Origin: JAFAGX01 sp035623255
Lineage (GTDB): Bacteria; Acidobacteriota; Terriglobia; Terriglobales; Acidobacteriaceae
Reading direction: 5' to 3'
Length of the DNA: 64,000 bases
Assembly (NCBI GenBank): GCA_035623255.1
Contig: DASPTU010000039.1
Location: 1-64,000, forward strand
The position numbers and the translations under genes were made by a program. The notes beneath the pieces were generated by a model. That model saw only the letters and a program-made list of their open reading frames with translations, was not told the DNA's origin and did not search any database. Shown here one piece after another: positions 24,536-31,922 of the stretch (positions within the stretch are counted from its first letter, which is position 1; each line of letters starts with the position of its first letter).

Positions 24536-24557
24536 GATGTTGGCTGTTCCAGATCAT
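24462..24557 (-). CDS. Cys-rich leader peptide of the sulfite reductase operon
   Basis: A 31-codon reading frame, ATG at 24557 to TAG at 24462. Residues 12-19 read C-N-C-A-C-C-C-C: six Cys codons in eight, with TGT and TGC both used. It starts M-I-W-N-S-Q-H-R-R-N-A and ends S-S-G-L-R-R-L-L-T. There is no Shine-Dalgarno; the promoter just upstream predicts a transcript starting within a few bases of the ATG, so translation is probably leaderless. The peptide itself need not act; stalling at the Cys codons when Cys-tRNA is short would decide which hairpin forms. Full translation moves ribosomes through segment 2 and lets the terminator fold. Cys-rich leaderless ORFs controlling sulfur genes are known from mycobacteria. 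Confidence 0.8.
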   Translation of the reverse strand: MIWNSQHRRNACNCACCCCANVSSGLRRLLT

Positions 24558-24566
24558 TGGTGATGG

Positions 24567-24596
24567 ATTCTAAGACCAGACGACGAAACTCGTCAA
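24567..24596 (-). promoter_or_regulatory. Sigma-70-type promoter for the sulfite reductase operon
   Basis: Minus strand: -35 TTGACG (24596-24591) and -10 TAGAAT (24572-24567), each 5 of 6 to consensus, spacer 18. The predicted start lies around 24557-24561, at or next to the leader ATG. Confidence 0.65.
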
Positions 24597-24599
24597 CCT

Positions 24600-25344
24600 T
24601 CAGTTTCGATGCCCTGGTCTACGCCGAGGATCAATTCTTTTTTCCCTAACAGCTGTCTGGCGTTAATGTCATGTCTTCCCGGCGCGTTGTGAACATCCTC
24701 TCGCCCCAGCAAATGCAGCCCTCCAGACGGATTACCTGTTGGGGTTCTCGGCCATTACGAAGGTGACGTTTACAGCGGAGCCGGTGGCGGCTAGCATGGA
24801 CGCGTGGTTTGGCAGTTCTGGGGGAGGGCTGCCGGGCGTCCTGAGCTATTGCGCACAGGACGCCTTTTTGCTTTTAGACAACTGTTGGATTGTTAGGAAT
24901 GTTCGCACTAGCTTTGCGGTTTCTGCGGGACGGAACTTAGTAGGCCATTAATCCTCAAGGGCACTGGGCTCACACCCTGTTGCCACCACGAGACGAACGG
25001 CCCATCACTCACCCTTAGGCAGACAAACCATTCCAAAAAGTTCCCCTAGCTTTTGCAGGTAACCTTCGTAGGTTTCGTGAGGCTCTGCCGTGCGCTCCCA
25101 TTCTTCTCGCGACAGGGGAACCACAAAACTCTGGGCGAACGGCTTGGTCGATTTAGCTTCACTCATGTTCAAAACGGATCATCGGCTCTGTGCTGAAGGT
25201 GAGGTTTGCTCGGGTCAAGATATAGCTCGTGACCAGCCCCGCAAACTGCCGACGTATCAAACACCCAGTCCTGTGGGGCGACTCTCGGTTTCCAAGTTCC
25301 CGCGGAGACGCCCGATAGTCTATGACTAATTATAAATTGTTCGG
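24600..25344. other. Gene-poor stretch between the sulfur-operon promoter and an IS remnant
   Basis: About 745 bp with no recognisable large gene. Short open frames on both strands (for example minus strand 24609-24760, ending in K-K-E-L-I-L-G-V-D-Q-G) look coding-like in places but lack starts and are out of frame with each other, as expected for decayed genes. Only one small minus-strand ORF (25005-25166) is intact. With the transposase fragment at 25345 the whole stretch is probably a decayed insertion site. Confidence 0.5.
25005..25166 (-). CDS. Possible small protein, 53 residues
   Basis: ATG at 25166 to TGA. The sequence starts M-S-E-A-K-S-T-K-P-F and has an acidic, amphipathic middle (L-S-R-E-E-W-E-R-T-A-E-P-H-E-T-Y) and a hydrophobic end. 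No Shine-Dalgarno is visible. It sits in the gene-poor region and might be a leftover or a real small gene. No family recognised. Confidence 0.3.
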   Translation of the reverse strand: MSEAKSTKPFAQSFVVPLSREEWERTAEPHETYEGYLQKLGELFGMVCLPKGE

Positions 25345-25542
25345 TGACTACGGCCAGTTTGACACGACTGAAGGGAGGTACTCCACCGGGAATCACGGAG
25401 GCCGTATCCAAGGTCATCGACGGAAGGCACGAACCTGAGCACATCTCCACGTCCTTCGTGGAGCGCCTGAATTTGAGCCTGAGGATGCATCTGCGCCGCT
25501 TTACTCGCCTGACAAATGGATACTCGAAGAAGCTGGAGAATC
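25345..25542 (+). pseudogene. IS1-family transposase remnant (C-terminal fragment)
   Basis: The translated stretch contains H-I-S-T-S-F-V-E-R-L-N-L-S-L-R-M and R-R-F-T-R-L-T-N-G-Y-S-K-K-L-E-N-L, which match the conserved C-terminal block of IS1-type DDE transposases (usually ISTSYVERQNLTMRM...RRFTRLTNAFSKK). The catalytic domain upstream is missing and the end is cut, running into a stop at 25563-25565. No terminal inverted repeats found. It lies directly upstream of the Pho-box-like repeats of the phosphate transporter gene. Confidence 0.8.
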
Positions 25543-25548
25543 TTCACG

Positions 25549-25577
25549 TGTTAACACTCCTGTAACACCCCTGTATT
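25549..25577 (+). promoter_or_regulatory. Candidate Pho box upstream of the phosphate transporter
   Basis: Three 7-base repeats in 11-base phase: TGTTAAC (25549), CTGTAAC (25560) and CTGTATT (25571), each followed by a 4-base spacer. This is the architecture of PhoB boxes (CTGTCAT repeats, 11-bp period). It lies 51 bp before the start of a phosphate transporter gene. Confidence 0.5.
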
Positions 25578-25628
25578 AAACTTCGACTCCGATTTGGTAC
25601 CAGTCAACTCCCGTTACAGGAGATCCCG

Positions 25629-27257
25629 ATGAGCGCTGCACCAGCGTCAATTCCTTCCCCGGCAGCACCCCGACCGCAACCCGTTCCCGCACTCGAAGCC
25701 AAACTCAAGAAAAGTCCCGGCCGCGTGGGCGTACTAATCTTCGGCGTCGTCCTGATCATTGGGGTCATCTACGCAGGTTCCCACCTTCTTAACGATCTTT
25801 CACAAGTTCACAGCACGTCGATTTTGCCGTTCTTGTTGCTTACCCTGGCGCTGCTGGTCGCCCTGGGCTTTGAATTTGTAAACGGATTTCACGATACGGC
25901 CAATGCTGTGGCGACGGTCATCTACACCCATTCGCTCGATCCCCACATCGCGGTCGTGTGGTCGGGCTTCTGGAACTTCCTGGGGGTCGTAACCTCCACA
26001 GGCCTGGTAGCTTTCGGCATCATCTCGCTCTTGCCCGTCGAACTGATTCTGCAGGTGGGAAGCAAGGCTGGTTTCGCAATGGTGTTTGCCCTGTTGGTGG
26101 CGGCGATCATCTGGAACCTGAGCACGTGGTATTTCGGCTTGCCGGCGTCGAGCTCGCATACCCTGATTGGCTCGATTATCGGGGTGGGAATTGCCAACCA
26201 ACTGATGGCGGCGAGGAGCGGAACCAGCGGCGTCGATTGGGCGCAGGCTCTGAACATTGGGAAGTCTCTGCTCATTTCGCCGTTGGTTGGATTTGCAGTC
26301 GCGGCGCTCCTCTTGCTGGTGATGAAGGTCGTCGTAAAGAATCGCAAGCTCTATCAGGCTCCCGAAGGAACCCAGCCGCCACCATTCTGGATTCGCATGC
26401 TCCTGTTGCTGACGTGCACGGGGGTGAGCTTCGCTCATGGATCGAACGACGGCCAGAAGGGCATGGGATTGATCATGCTCATTCTGATCGGCACGGTACC
26501 CACCGCCTACGCGTTGAATCACGCTGTAACCAAGAAGCAGTCGCAGGATTTCATCGCGGTCTCCCAGCAAGCGGCAAATACGCTGAGCAACTACGTCAGT
26601 CCGAACGCTGTCATCAGTGATGCACGTGAGGATGTGACGGCTTTCGTCCGGACGAAGGAATTCACGCCGAACACCATGCTCGCTCTTCGCCAGCTGGTCG
26701 GCGAGATTGGAAACGAGACCGCTTTATTCGGCGAGTTGGCCAAGGTGCCAAATGATCGGGTCCGCAATTTCCGCAATGACCTCTATCTCGTCAGCGAAGC
26801 CCTACGCCTGATGCAGAAGACCCACCAGCCGCAGATTTCCGCCAGCGACTGGCAGGTGCTGACCAACTACAAAAAGCACGTTGACAACGCAACCAAGTTC
26901 ATTCCGGGATGGGTAAAGGTTGCGGTGGCGATGGCGCTGGGCCTGGGGACGATGGTGGGCTGGAAGCGCATCGTAATAACCGTCGGCGAAAAGATCGGCA
27001 AAGATCACCTGACCTATGGGCAAGGTGCCGCAGCCGAAATTACCGCGATGGCCACGATCGGTGCAGCCGATTGGTTCGGCCTTCCGGTCAGCACCACGCA
27101 TGTGCTCTCTTCAGGAATAGCCGGAACAATGGCAGCTAATCATTCCGGGCTGCAATGGGGAACAGTGCGAAATCTGGTGATGGCGTGGGTGCTGACCCTG
27201 CCCGCTTCGATCGTGCTCGCAGGCTTCTTGTTCTGGGCTTTCAAGAGCACGTTCTAA
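25629..27257 (+). CDS. Inorganic phosphate transporter, PiT family
   Basis: 542 residues with AGGAG before the ATG. Ten to twelve membrane helices; the two inverted PiT signature repeats are present: G-F-E-F-V-N-G-F-H-D-T-A-N-A-V-A-T near residue 80 and S-F-A-H-G-S-N-D-G-Q-K-G in the middle, plus L-P-A-S-S-S-H-T-L-I-G and L-P-V-S-T-T-H-V-L-S-S. Between them (about residues 295-425) is a soluble helical insertion. Transports phosphate, probably as a metal-phosphate complex with protons, across the inner membrane. A Pho-box-like motif upstream suggests control by phosphate supply. Confidence 0.95.
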   Translation: MSAAPASIPSPAAPRPQPVPALEAKLKKSPGRVGVLIFGVVLIIGVIYAGSHLLNDLSQVHSTSILPFLLLTLALLVALGFEFVNGFHDTANAVATVIYTHSLDPHIAVVWSGFWNFLGVVTSTGLVAFGIISLLPVELILQVGSKAGFAMVFALLVAAIIWNLSTWYFGLPASSSHTLIGSIIGVGIANQLMAARSGTSGVDWAQALNIGKSLLISPLVGFAVAALLLLVMKVVVKNRKLYQAPEGTQPPPFWIRMLLLLTCTGVSFAHGSNDGQKGMGLIMLILIGTVPTAYALNHAVTKKQSQDFIAVSQQAANTLSNYVSPNAVISDAREDVTAFVRTKEFTPNTMLALRQLVGEIGNETALFGELAKVPNDRVRNFRNDLYLVSEALRLMQKTHQPQISASDWQVLTNYKKHVDNATKFIPGWVKVAVAMALGLGTMVGWKRIVITVGEKIGKDHLTYGQGAAAEITAMATIGAADWFGLPVSTTHVLSSGIAGTMAANHSGLQWGTVRNLVMAWVLTLPASIVLAGFLFWAFKSTF

Positions 27258-27387
27258 CCGCCGCCGCACCAGCTCAACACGGTGGGTGGTCTGTCCTGTC
27301 GCGGACCGAAGGGCGGGGGTTTGGAAAGTCCCCAGCCTAACCTCGCAAAAACCGCTCAGTTTAGGATGGGGCACCCGCAGCCTACGA

Positions 27388-28458
27388 TCAGTTCTTGTGA
27401 ACTCGATCCGCCACCCAATCGCCTGCTTCGCGAGTGCCTAAGTTGCCGCCAATATCCTGGGTGGTTTTCTTCTGGCGGACAGCTTCGAGAACTGCTGCTT
27501 CGATCTTTTCGGCTTCGCGAGTCAGTCCGAGATGATTCAGCATCATGGCCGCCGTCAAGATCGCGCCAAAGGGGTTGGCGAGATTTTTCCCGGCAATCAG
27601 CGGCGCGGAACCATGCACGGGTTCGAACATGGACGTCTTTCCGGGATGAATATTGCCGCTGGCCGCCATTCCCAAACCACCCTGTAGACCCGCTGCCAGA
27701 TCGGTGATGATGTCTCCGAACATGTTGTTGGTGACGATCACATCGAACTGGCGCGGATCGCGCACCATTTGCATACAGAGCGCGTCCACGTACATGTGCT
27801 CGGCCTTAACTTGCGGATAGTCACCGCTGACCTGCTTAAACACGCGTTGCCACAAGCTGCCAGCGTGAGTCATGGCATTTGATTTGTCGCACATGAGCAC
27901 GCGCTGACGGCGGCTGCCATCTTGTTTTGTGTGGTGCGAGCAAAATTCGAAGGCATAGCGGATGATGCGCTCGACCCCCTTGCGTGTATTGATGTCCTCC
28001 TGAATCGCAACTTCGTCAGACGTTCCGCGTTTAAAGACACCGCCAGCATCTGTATAGACCCCTTCAGTGTTTTCACGTACCACGACAAAATCGACGTCTT
28101 TGGGCTCGACCCCCTTTAGAGGACACAACGATGAATCCAGCAGGCGGACGGGGCGGACGTTGGCGTAGAGATCCATCTGGAAGCGCATACCGAGAAGAAT
28201 TTCTTTGGCATGGATGTTGGTTGGAACTCGCGGATCACCGAAAGCGCCAATCAAGATGGCATCGAAATCACGCTGTAAGGTCAGGAAGCCATCCGGCGGA
28301 ACGGTAGTACCATCGGAGAGATAGCGGTCCGCGCACCAATCGAAGTCGGTTGTCTCGATATTGGCTCCAGCGGCGGTCATGACTTTGACGGCCTCCGGGA
28401 TTACTTCTTTGCCGATGCCATCACCCGGAATAGTTGCTACGTGTTTTCTCTGGGCCAC
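27388..28458 (-). CDS. Isocitrate/isopropylmalate dehydrogenase family enzyme (LeuB-like)
   Basis: 356 residues from GTG at 28458. NAD-dependent beta-decarboxylating dehydrogenase: I-P-G-D-G-I-G-K-E-V at the N-terminus, R-E-N-T-E-G-V-Y and the signature N-M-F-G-D-I-I-T-D-L-A-A-G-L-Q-G-G-L-G-M-A, G-S-A-P and A-N-P at the C-terminus. The R-E-N-T-E-G-V-Y type loop is shared by isopropylmalate, tartrate and homoisocitrate enzymes, so substrate is not certain; no other leucine genes are nearby. Divergent from ygfZ, with the promoters sharing about 100 bp. Confidence 0.85.
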   Translation of the reverse strand: MAQRKHVATIPGDGIGKEVIPEAVKVMTAAGANIETTDFDWCADRYLSDGTTVPPDGFLTLQRDFDAILIGAFGDPRVPTNIHAKEILLGMRFQMDLYANVRPVRLLDSSLCPLKGVEPKDVDFVVVRENTEGVYTDAGGVFKRGTSDEVAIQEDINTRKGVERIIRYAFEFCSHHTKQDGSRRQRVLMCDKSNAMTHAGSLWQRVFKQVSGDYPQVKAEHMYVDALCMQMVRDPRQFDVIVTNNMFGDIITDLAAGLQGGLGMAASGNIHPGKTSMFEPVHGSAPLIAGKNLANPFGAILTAAMMLNHLGLTREAEKIEAAVLEAVRQKKTTQDIGGNLGTREAGDWVADRVHKN

Positions 28459-28540
28459 GCAGAAGAAGATACCAGCTTATTGTCCAAGATAGTTTGGATT
28501 TCCGGGCTTCAGCCCAGGAATTCGTTGTGCGACTCCACTG

Positions 28541-28546
28541 TATAAT
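28541..28546 (+). promoter_or_regulatory. -10 element of ygfZ
   Basis: Perfect TATAAT ending 13 bases before the ygfZ ATG at 28560; no good -35. The predicted start lies about 7 bases before the ATG, too close for a Shine-Dalgarno, so a very short 5' leader is expected. Confidence 0.4.
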
Positions 28547-28559
28547 TAAAGCTTGTCTC

Positions 28560-29603
28560 ATGGCCTCCGCGACCATCCATAACAGCCCCCCAACTGGCTT
28601 GACAAGCCTGCAGGCAGAGTTCAATTCCCTGCTGTCAAGCTGCGGCGTTTTTGAGTTGAGCGGCCGGTCGAAGATCAATTTGTCGGGAAACGACCGCGTG
28701 CGCTGGCTCAATGGCATGATCACGAACAAAGTTCGAGACCTCGCAGTTGGGCAGGGTATCTACGCTTTCGTGCTGAATCCGCAGGGGCACATTCTCGGCG
28801 ACTTGTATGCGTACAACCGTGGCGAATCACTGCTGATCGATACCGATCAAGCGCAAAACGAGAAGTTGCTGGGCATCTTTCGCAAGTACATCATCATGGA
28901 CAAGGTTGACATTGCGAATCTGAGCGACAGGCTGACCGCGATCGGTATTGCGGGACCGCAGGCTCGCGAGGTGCTCATCCGCGCAGGTTTGGATTTTCCG
29001 AAGTTAGCACCCATGCAGTTCGCAGAGGTGACTTGGCGAGATCTGCCTCTGACGATCTGCCGCACTGACAATCCGGCACTCGAATCCTATGAAATCTGGC
29101 TCGCGCCGGAGCATACTTCTGTTGTCTCAGATGCTCTCACAAATGCAGGTGCGACCCCGATCAGCGCAGCCACTTTGGAGCTACTGCGGATCGCGAGCGG
29201 GATTCCGCGGTATGGTCAGGACATTCGCGAACGTGATCTGCCGCAGGAAACAGAACAACTGCGAGCTCTACACTTCAGCAAAGGGTGCTACATAGGCCAG
29301 GAAATCGTGGAGCGTATTCGTTCTCGCGGCAATGTGCACCGCATGTTCACAGGCTTCGAAGTGCAGGGGGCCTTGCCGGCGGCAGGAACGCAAATTCAGT
29401 CCGATAACAAGGATGTCGGAGAGGTTACGAGCGCTGCTTCTTTCCCTTTATCTAGTGGAGAGCGATTACTCGCGCTCGGCTACGTAAGACGAGAATTTAC
29501 GAATGGACAGCGGCTCCGTGCTGGTGAAGCTGAGCTTAAACCTGCTTTCGTCCCGTTCTCCGCAATCTTCCATCAATATAAGGGAATTAATCCGCATGGC
29601 TGA
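28560..29603 (+). CDS. ygfZ: tRNA-modifying / Fe-S assembly protein YgfZ
   Basis: 347 residues from ATG 28560; the frame is open upstream but that part has no homology and covers the promoter. Folate-binding GcvT-like fold with the YgfZ signature K-G-C-Y-I-G-Q-E near residue 242. Family members support Fe-S enzymes such as the MiaB methylthiotransferase. The DUF1844 gene starts inside its last codons (8-bp overlap), opening a four-gene plus-strand run through ribF. Confidence 0.9.
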   Translation: MASATIHNSPPTGLTSLQAEFNSLLSSCGVFELSGRSKINLSGNDRVRWLNGMITNKVRDLAVGQGIYAFVLNPQGHILGDLYAYNRGESLLIDTDQAQNEKLLGIFRKYIIMDKVDIANLSDRLTAIGIAGPQAREVLIRAGLDFPKLAPMQFAEVTWRDLPLTICRTDNPALESYEIWLAPEHTSVVSDALTNAGATPISAATLELLRIASGIPRYGQDIRERDLPQETEQLRALHFSKGCYIGQEIVERIRSRGNVHRMFTGFEVQGALPAAGTQIQSDNKDVGEVTSAASFPLSSGERLLALGYVRREFTNGQRLRAGEAELKPAFVPFSAIFHQYKGINPHG

Positions 29604-30144
29604 CAAAAAACAGGAATCTTTCACAGTCACCGACCGCCGCCTGTTCACACCGGACGGTGAAGTCCGCAACGAGGTCGCCGAGGAAGAAGTTTCGACGTCC
29701 TCGGTGAGAACTGAACCCTCAGCAGCCAAGCCCCAGGCTCCCGCCGTGCCTCCCGCGCCTTCCGCTGCTGAGCAGGCGAAGCAGGCCGATGAATATCGTA
29801 AGTCTGCAAAGGATCTGGATAGACGAGTAGAGCTGAGTGGTCATTCCGCCACGGACCTGGAAATGACATTTGAGCGGTTCATTGCGTCGTTGTACATGAG
29901 CGCCATGCTGCAACTCGGCCTGATGCATGAACAAGGGGCGGAGCCGCGGGTGGACCTGATCGGCGCGCGGCAGACCATCGACACAATCGGCATGCTTTCG
30001 GAGAAAACCAGGAACAACCTCACGAGTACCGAACAAAACCTGCTGCAGAACTGCCTCTATGAACTGCGCATGGCTTACGTCGAAGTAACAAATGCGCTGA
30101 CCCGTCCGCCCAAAGCTACCGGCACGGACCCTGTTAAGCGATGA
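29596..30144 (+). CDS. DUF1844-domain protein
   Basis: 182 residues from ATG 29596 (AAGGGA upstream), overlapping the ygfZ stop by 8 bp. The N-terminal 85 residues are Pro/Ala/Glu-rich and probably disordered. The C-terminal domain (about 90-170) has the DUF1844 pattern: L-Y-M-S-A-M-L-Q-L-G-L, D-L-I-G-A-R-Q-T-I-D-T-I-G-M-L and L-Y-E-L-R-M-A-Y-V-E-V. Function unknown; the family is common in Acidobacteria and other deep-branching groups. The next gene overlaps by 4 bp. Confidence 0.85.
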   Translation: MADKKQESFTVTDRRLFTPDGEVRNEVAEEEVSTSSVRTEPSAAKPQAPAVPPAPSAAEQAKQADEYRKSAKDLDRRVELSGHSATDLEMTFERFIASLYMSAMLQLGLMHEQGAEPRVDLIGARQTIDTIGMLSEKTRNNLTSTEQNLLQNCLYELRMAYVEVTNALTRPPKATGTDPVKR

Positions 30145-30914
30145 AGGCAACGCTGACCGTTTTGGGCAGCGGCACATCCATGGGCGTGCCCACCATCGGG
30201 TGCGACTGCGCGGTTTGTCATTCCTCTGATCTGCACGATCGCCGTACGCGTCCGTCAGTTCTAGTCGAATACGGCGGAAATGTAGTAATGATTGATTCGA
30301 CGCCTGACTTTCGCGAGCAGGCGATTCGCGAGCACATCACCAAAATTGATGCCGTACTCTACACCCACACCCACGCCGATCACATTCTCGGCATTGACGA
30401 CCTTCGGCCGCTGAGTTTTCGGCATAAGCCGAATAAACTTCCCCTTTATGCCAGTTCGGAAGCAGGAGATTTCATACGCGGCATGTTCCGCTACATTTTT
30501 GACGCGGATTACAAATTCGGCGGGCTTCCGCAGGTGGAACTTCGGCCGATTGATGGCCCCGTTGAATTGTTCGGAGCCACGTTTGAGCCGGTTCCAGTAA
30601 TTCATGGCGACGCCCAGATTTACGGTTTCCGTTTCGGGAGCGCCGGCTATTTGACCGATCACAGCGAAATTCCAGAGGCTTCCTTTGCTAAGCTGCAGGG
30701 TCTGGATATTTTGTTTCTCGATGCCCTGCGACATAAGCCGCATCCGACGCATTCGACGGTCGCAAGCTCGTTGCAAATTGTAGAGCGACTTAAGCCGAAG
30801 CGGGCCTTTTTTACTCATATTTGCCATGATTTGCCGCATGAAGCGACGAACGCGTCCCTTCCGCCCAATGTGCGGCTTTCCTACGACGGGATGAAGCTGA
30901 ATTTTGAAATTTAG
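30141..30914 (+). CDS. Metallo-beta-lactamase-fold hydrolase, PhnP-like
   Basis: 257 residues. Zinc-binding motif T-H-T-H-A-D-H at about 74-80, with later His (V-I-H-G-D) and Asp ligands and a final T-H-I-C-H. The N-terminus L-G-S-G-T-S-M-G-V-P-T-I-G-C-D-C-A-V-C matches the PhnP / cyclic phosphodiesterase subgroup, in which C-x-C-x-x-C binds a structural zinc. Probably a cytoplasmic phosphodiesterase. 4-bp overlap with DUF1844. Confidence 0.9.
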   Translation: MKATLTVLGSGTSMGVPTIGCDCAVCHSSDLHDRRTRPSVLVEYGGNVVMIDSTPDFREQAIREHITKIDAVLYTHTHADHILGIDDLRPLSFRHKPNKLPLYASSEAGDFIRGMFRYIFDADYKFGGLPQVELRPIDGPVELFGATFEPVPVIHGDAQIYGFRFGSAGYLTDHSEIPEASFAKLQGLDILFLDALRHKPHPTHSTVASSLQIVERLKPKRAFFTHICHDLPHEATNASLPPNVRLSYDGMKLNFEI

Positions 30915-30937
30915 AACTTGACACTGGACAGTCCCCG

Positions 30938-31876
30938 ATGCGGGTCTTTCATAAACTCGAGGAGATTCCGGCTGATTTTGGGCCAACCGCGGTCAGCGTC
31001 GGCAATTTTGACGGAGTGCACCGCGCCCACGCTCATGTGCTGAACATCATTGTTCAGCGGGCGAAAGACTCCGGGCTAAAATCCGTGGCAGTTACCTTCG
31101 AACCGCATCCGGTTCGTATTCTTCGCCCTGATGCCGACCTGCGGCTGCTGACACCAACAGCGGAAAAGCTACGCCTTCTGTCCGAGACCGGACTCGACGC
31201 TGCACTTCTCCTCCCGTTCACACGCGATCTGTCGTTGATGCCTCCCGATCAGTTCGCACACGATATGCTGAAGAAGAGCTTGCAAGCCCGCGAGGTGCAC
31301 GAAGGTTATAACTTTCGCTTTGGACACAAGGCTGCCGGAAATGTTGCCCTGCTCGAAGAATTCGGCAATCTGCTAGGGTTTGAAGTTCACGTCTATCCGG
31401 AAATGCGTTTGCGTGGCGAACCGGTTTCAAGCAGCCATACTCGCAAGCTGATCAGGGAGGGCCGGGTCAGCCGAGCGCGACACCTTCTCGGAAGACCCTT
31501 CGCCATCCTGTCAACGGCGGGACGCGGGCGCGGGTATGGCGCTAAATACACGGTGCCTACGATCAATCTGAGCCGCTATGAGGAACTTGTTCCTGCGGAT
31601 GGCGTCTACATCACACGCACAAGGGTCGGGCAAGAATGTTTTGATTCGGTGACCAACGTCGGCAAAAGACCCACCTTTGAAGTTGAATCGTTTGCCATCG
31701 AAACCCACTTGCTGAATTTCCATCCCATTGAGTTGGCGCCGGAAACAGAGGTTGAAATTCATTTTCTGCAACGGCTGCGTGATGAAGTAAAGTTCCCCTC
31801 GGTTGAGGCCTTGCGTGAGCAGATCGCGCGAGATGTAAGGAAAGCGCGGCGCTACTTTCACCTACTCCGCAAATAG
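30938..31876 (+). CDS. ribF: Bifunctional riboflavin kinase / FAD synthetase
   Basis: 312 residues. N-terminal FAD synthetase with V-S-V-G-N-F-D-G-V-H-R-A-H and the later S-S-S-H-T-R-K-L-I segment; C-terminal riboflavin kinase from about 185 with G-R-G-R-G-Y-G-A-K-Y-T-V-P-T-I-N-L and the R-P-T-F-E-V-E-S-F-A-I-E-T-H-L loop. Makes FMN and FAD. Last gene of the ygfZ-DUF1844-PhnP-ribF run. Confidence 0.95.
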   Translation: MRVFHKLEEIPADFGPTAVSVGNFDGVHRAHAHVLNIIVQRAKDSGLKSVAVTFEPHPVRILRPDADLRLLTPTAEKLRLLSETGLDAALLLPFTRDLSLMPPDQFAHDMLKKSLQAREVHEGYNFRFGHKAAGNVALLEEFGNLLGFEVHVYPEMRLRGEPVSSSHTRKLIREGRVSRARHLLGRPFAILSTAGRGRGYGAKYTVPTINLSRYEELVPADGVYITRTRVGQECFDSVTNVGKRPTFEVESFAIETHLLNFHPIELAPETEVEIHFLQRLRDEVKFPSVEALREQIARDVRKARRYFHLLRK

Positions 31877-31922
31877 CCAAATTCCGATTGCGCGCCGACG
31901 CTGAAAAATTGAGAATCGGCGA

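Noticed and set aside
24399..24600. SAM or cobalamin riboswitch in the sulfite reductase leader
   Set aside because: I did not see conserved riboswitch cores; the leader is short and fully explained by the Cys-codon attenuator.
24739..24951. 70-residue plus-strand ORF in the gene-poor region
   Set aside because: No start signal, low-complexity Gly/Ser part and no recognisable family; more likely chance or decayed sequence.
27258..27387. GGGG...CCCC hairpin after the phosphate transporter gene
   Set aside because: Short stem and no T-run; not convincing as a terminator.
28502..28518. CCGGGCT-TCA-GCCCAGG hairpin in the ygfZ / dehydrogenase gap
   Set aside because: Short hairpin without T-run; may be a dispersed repeat but only one copy seen, and it does not act as a terminator for either divergent gene.
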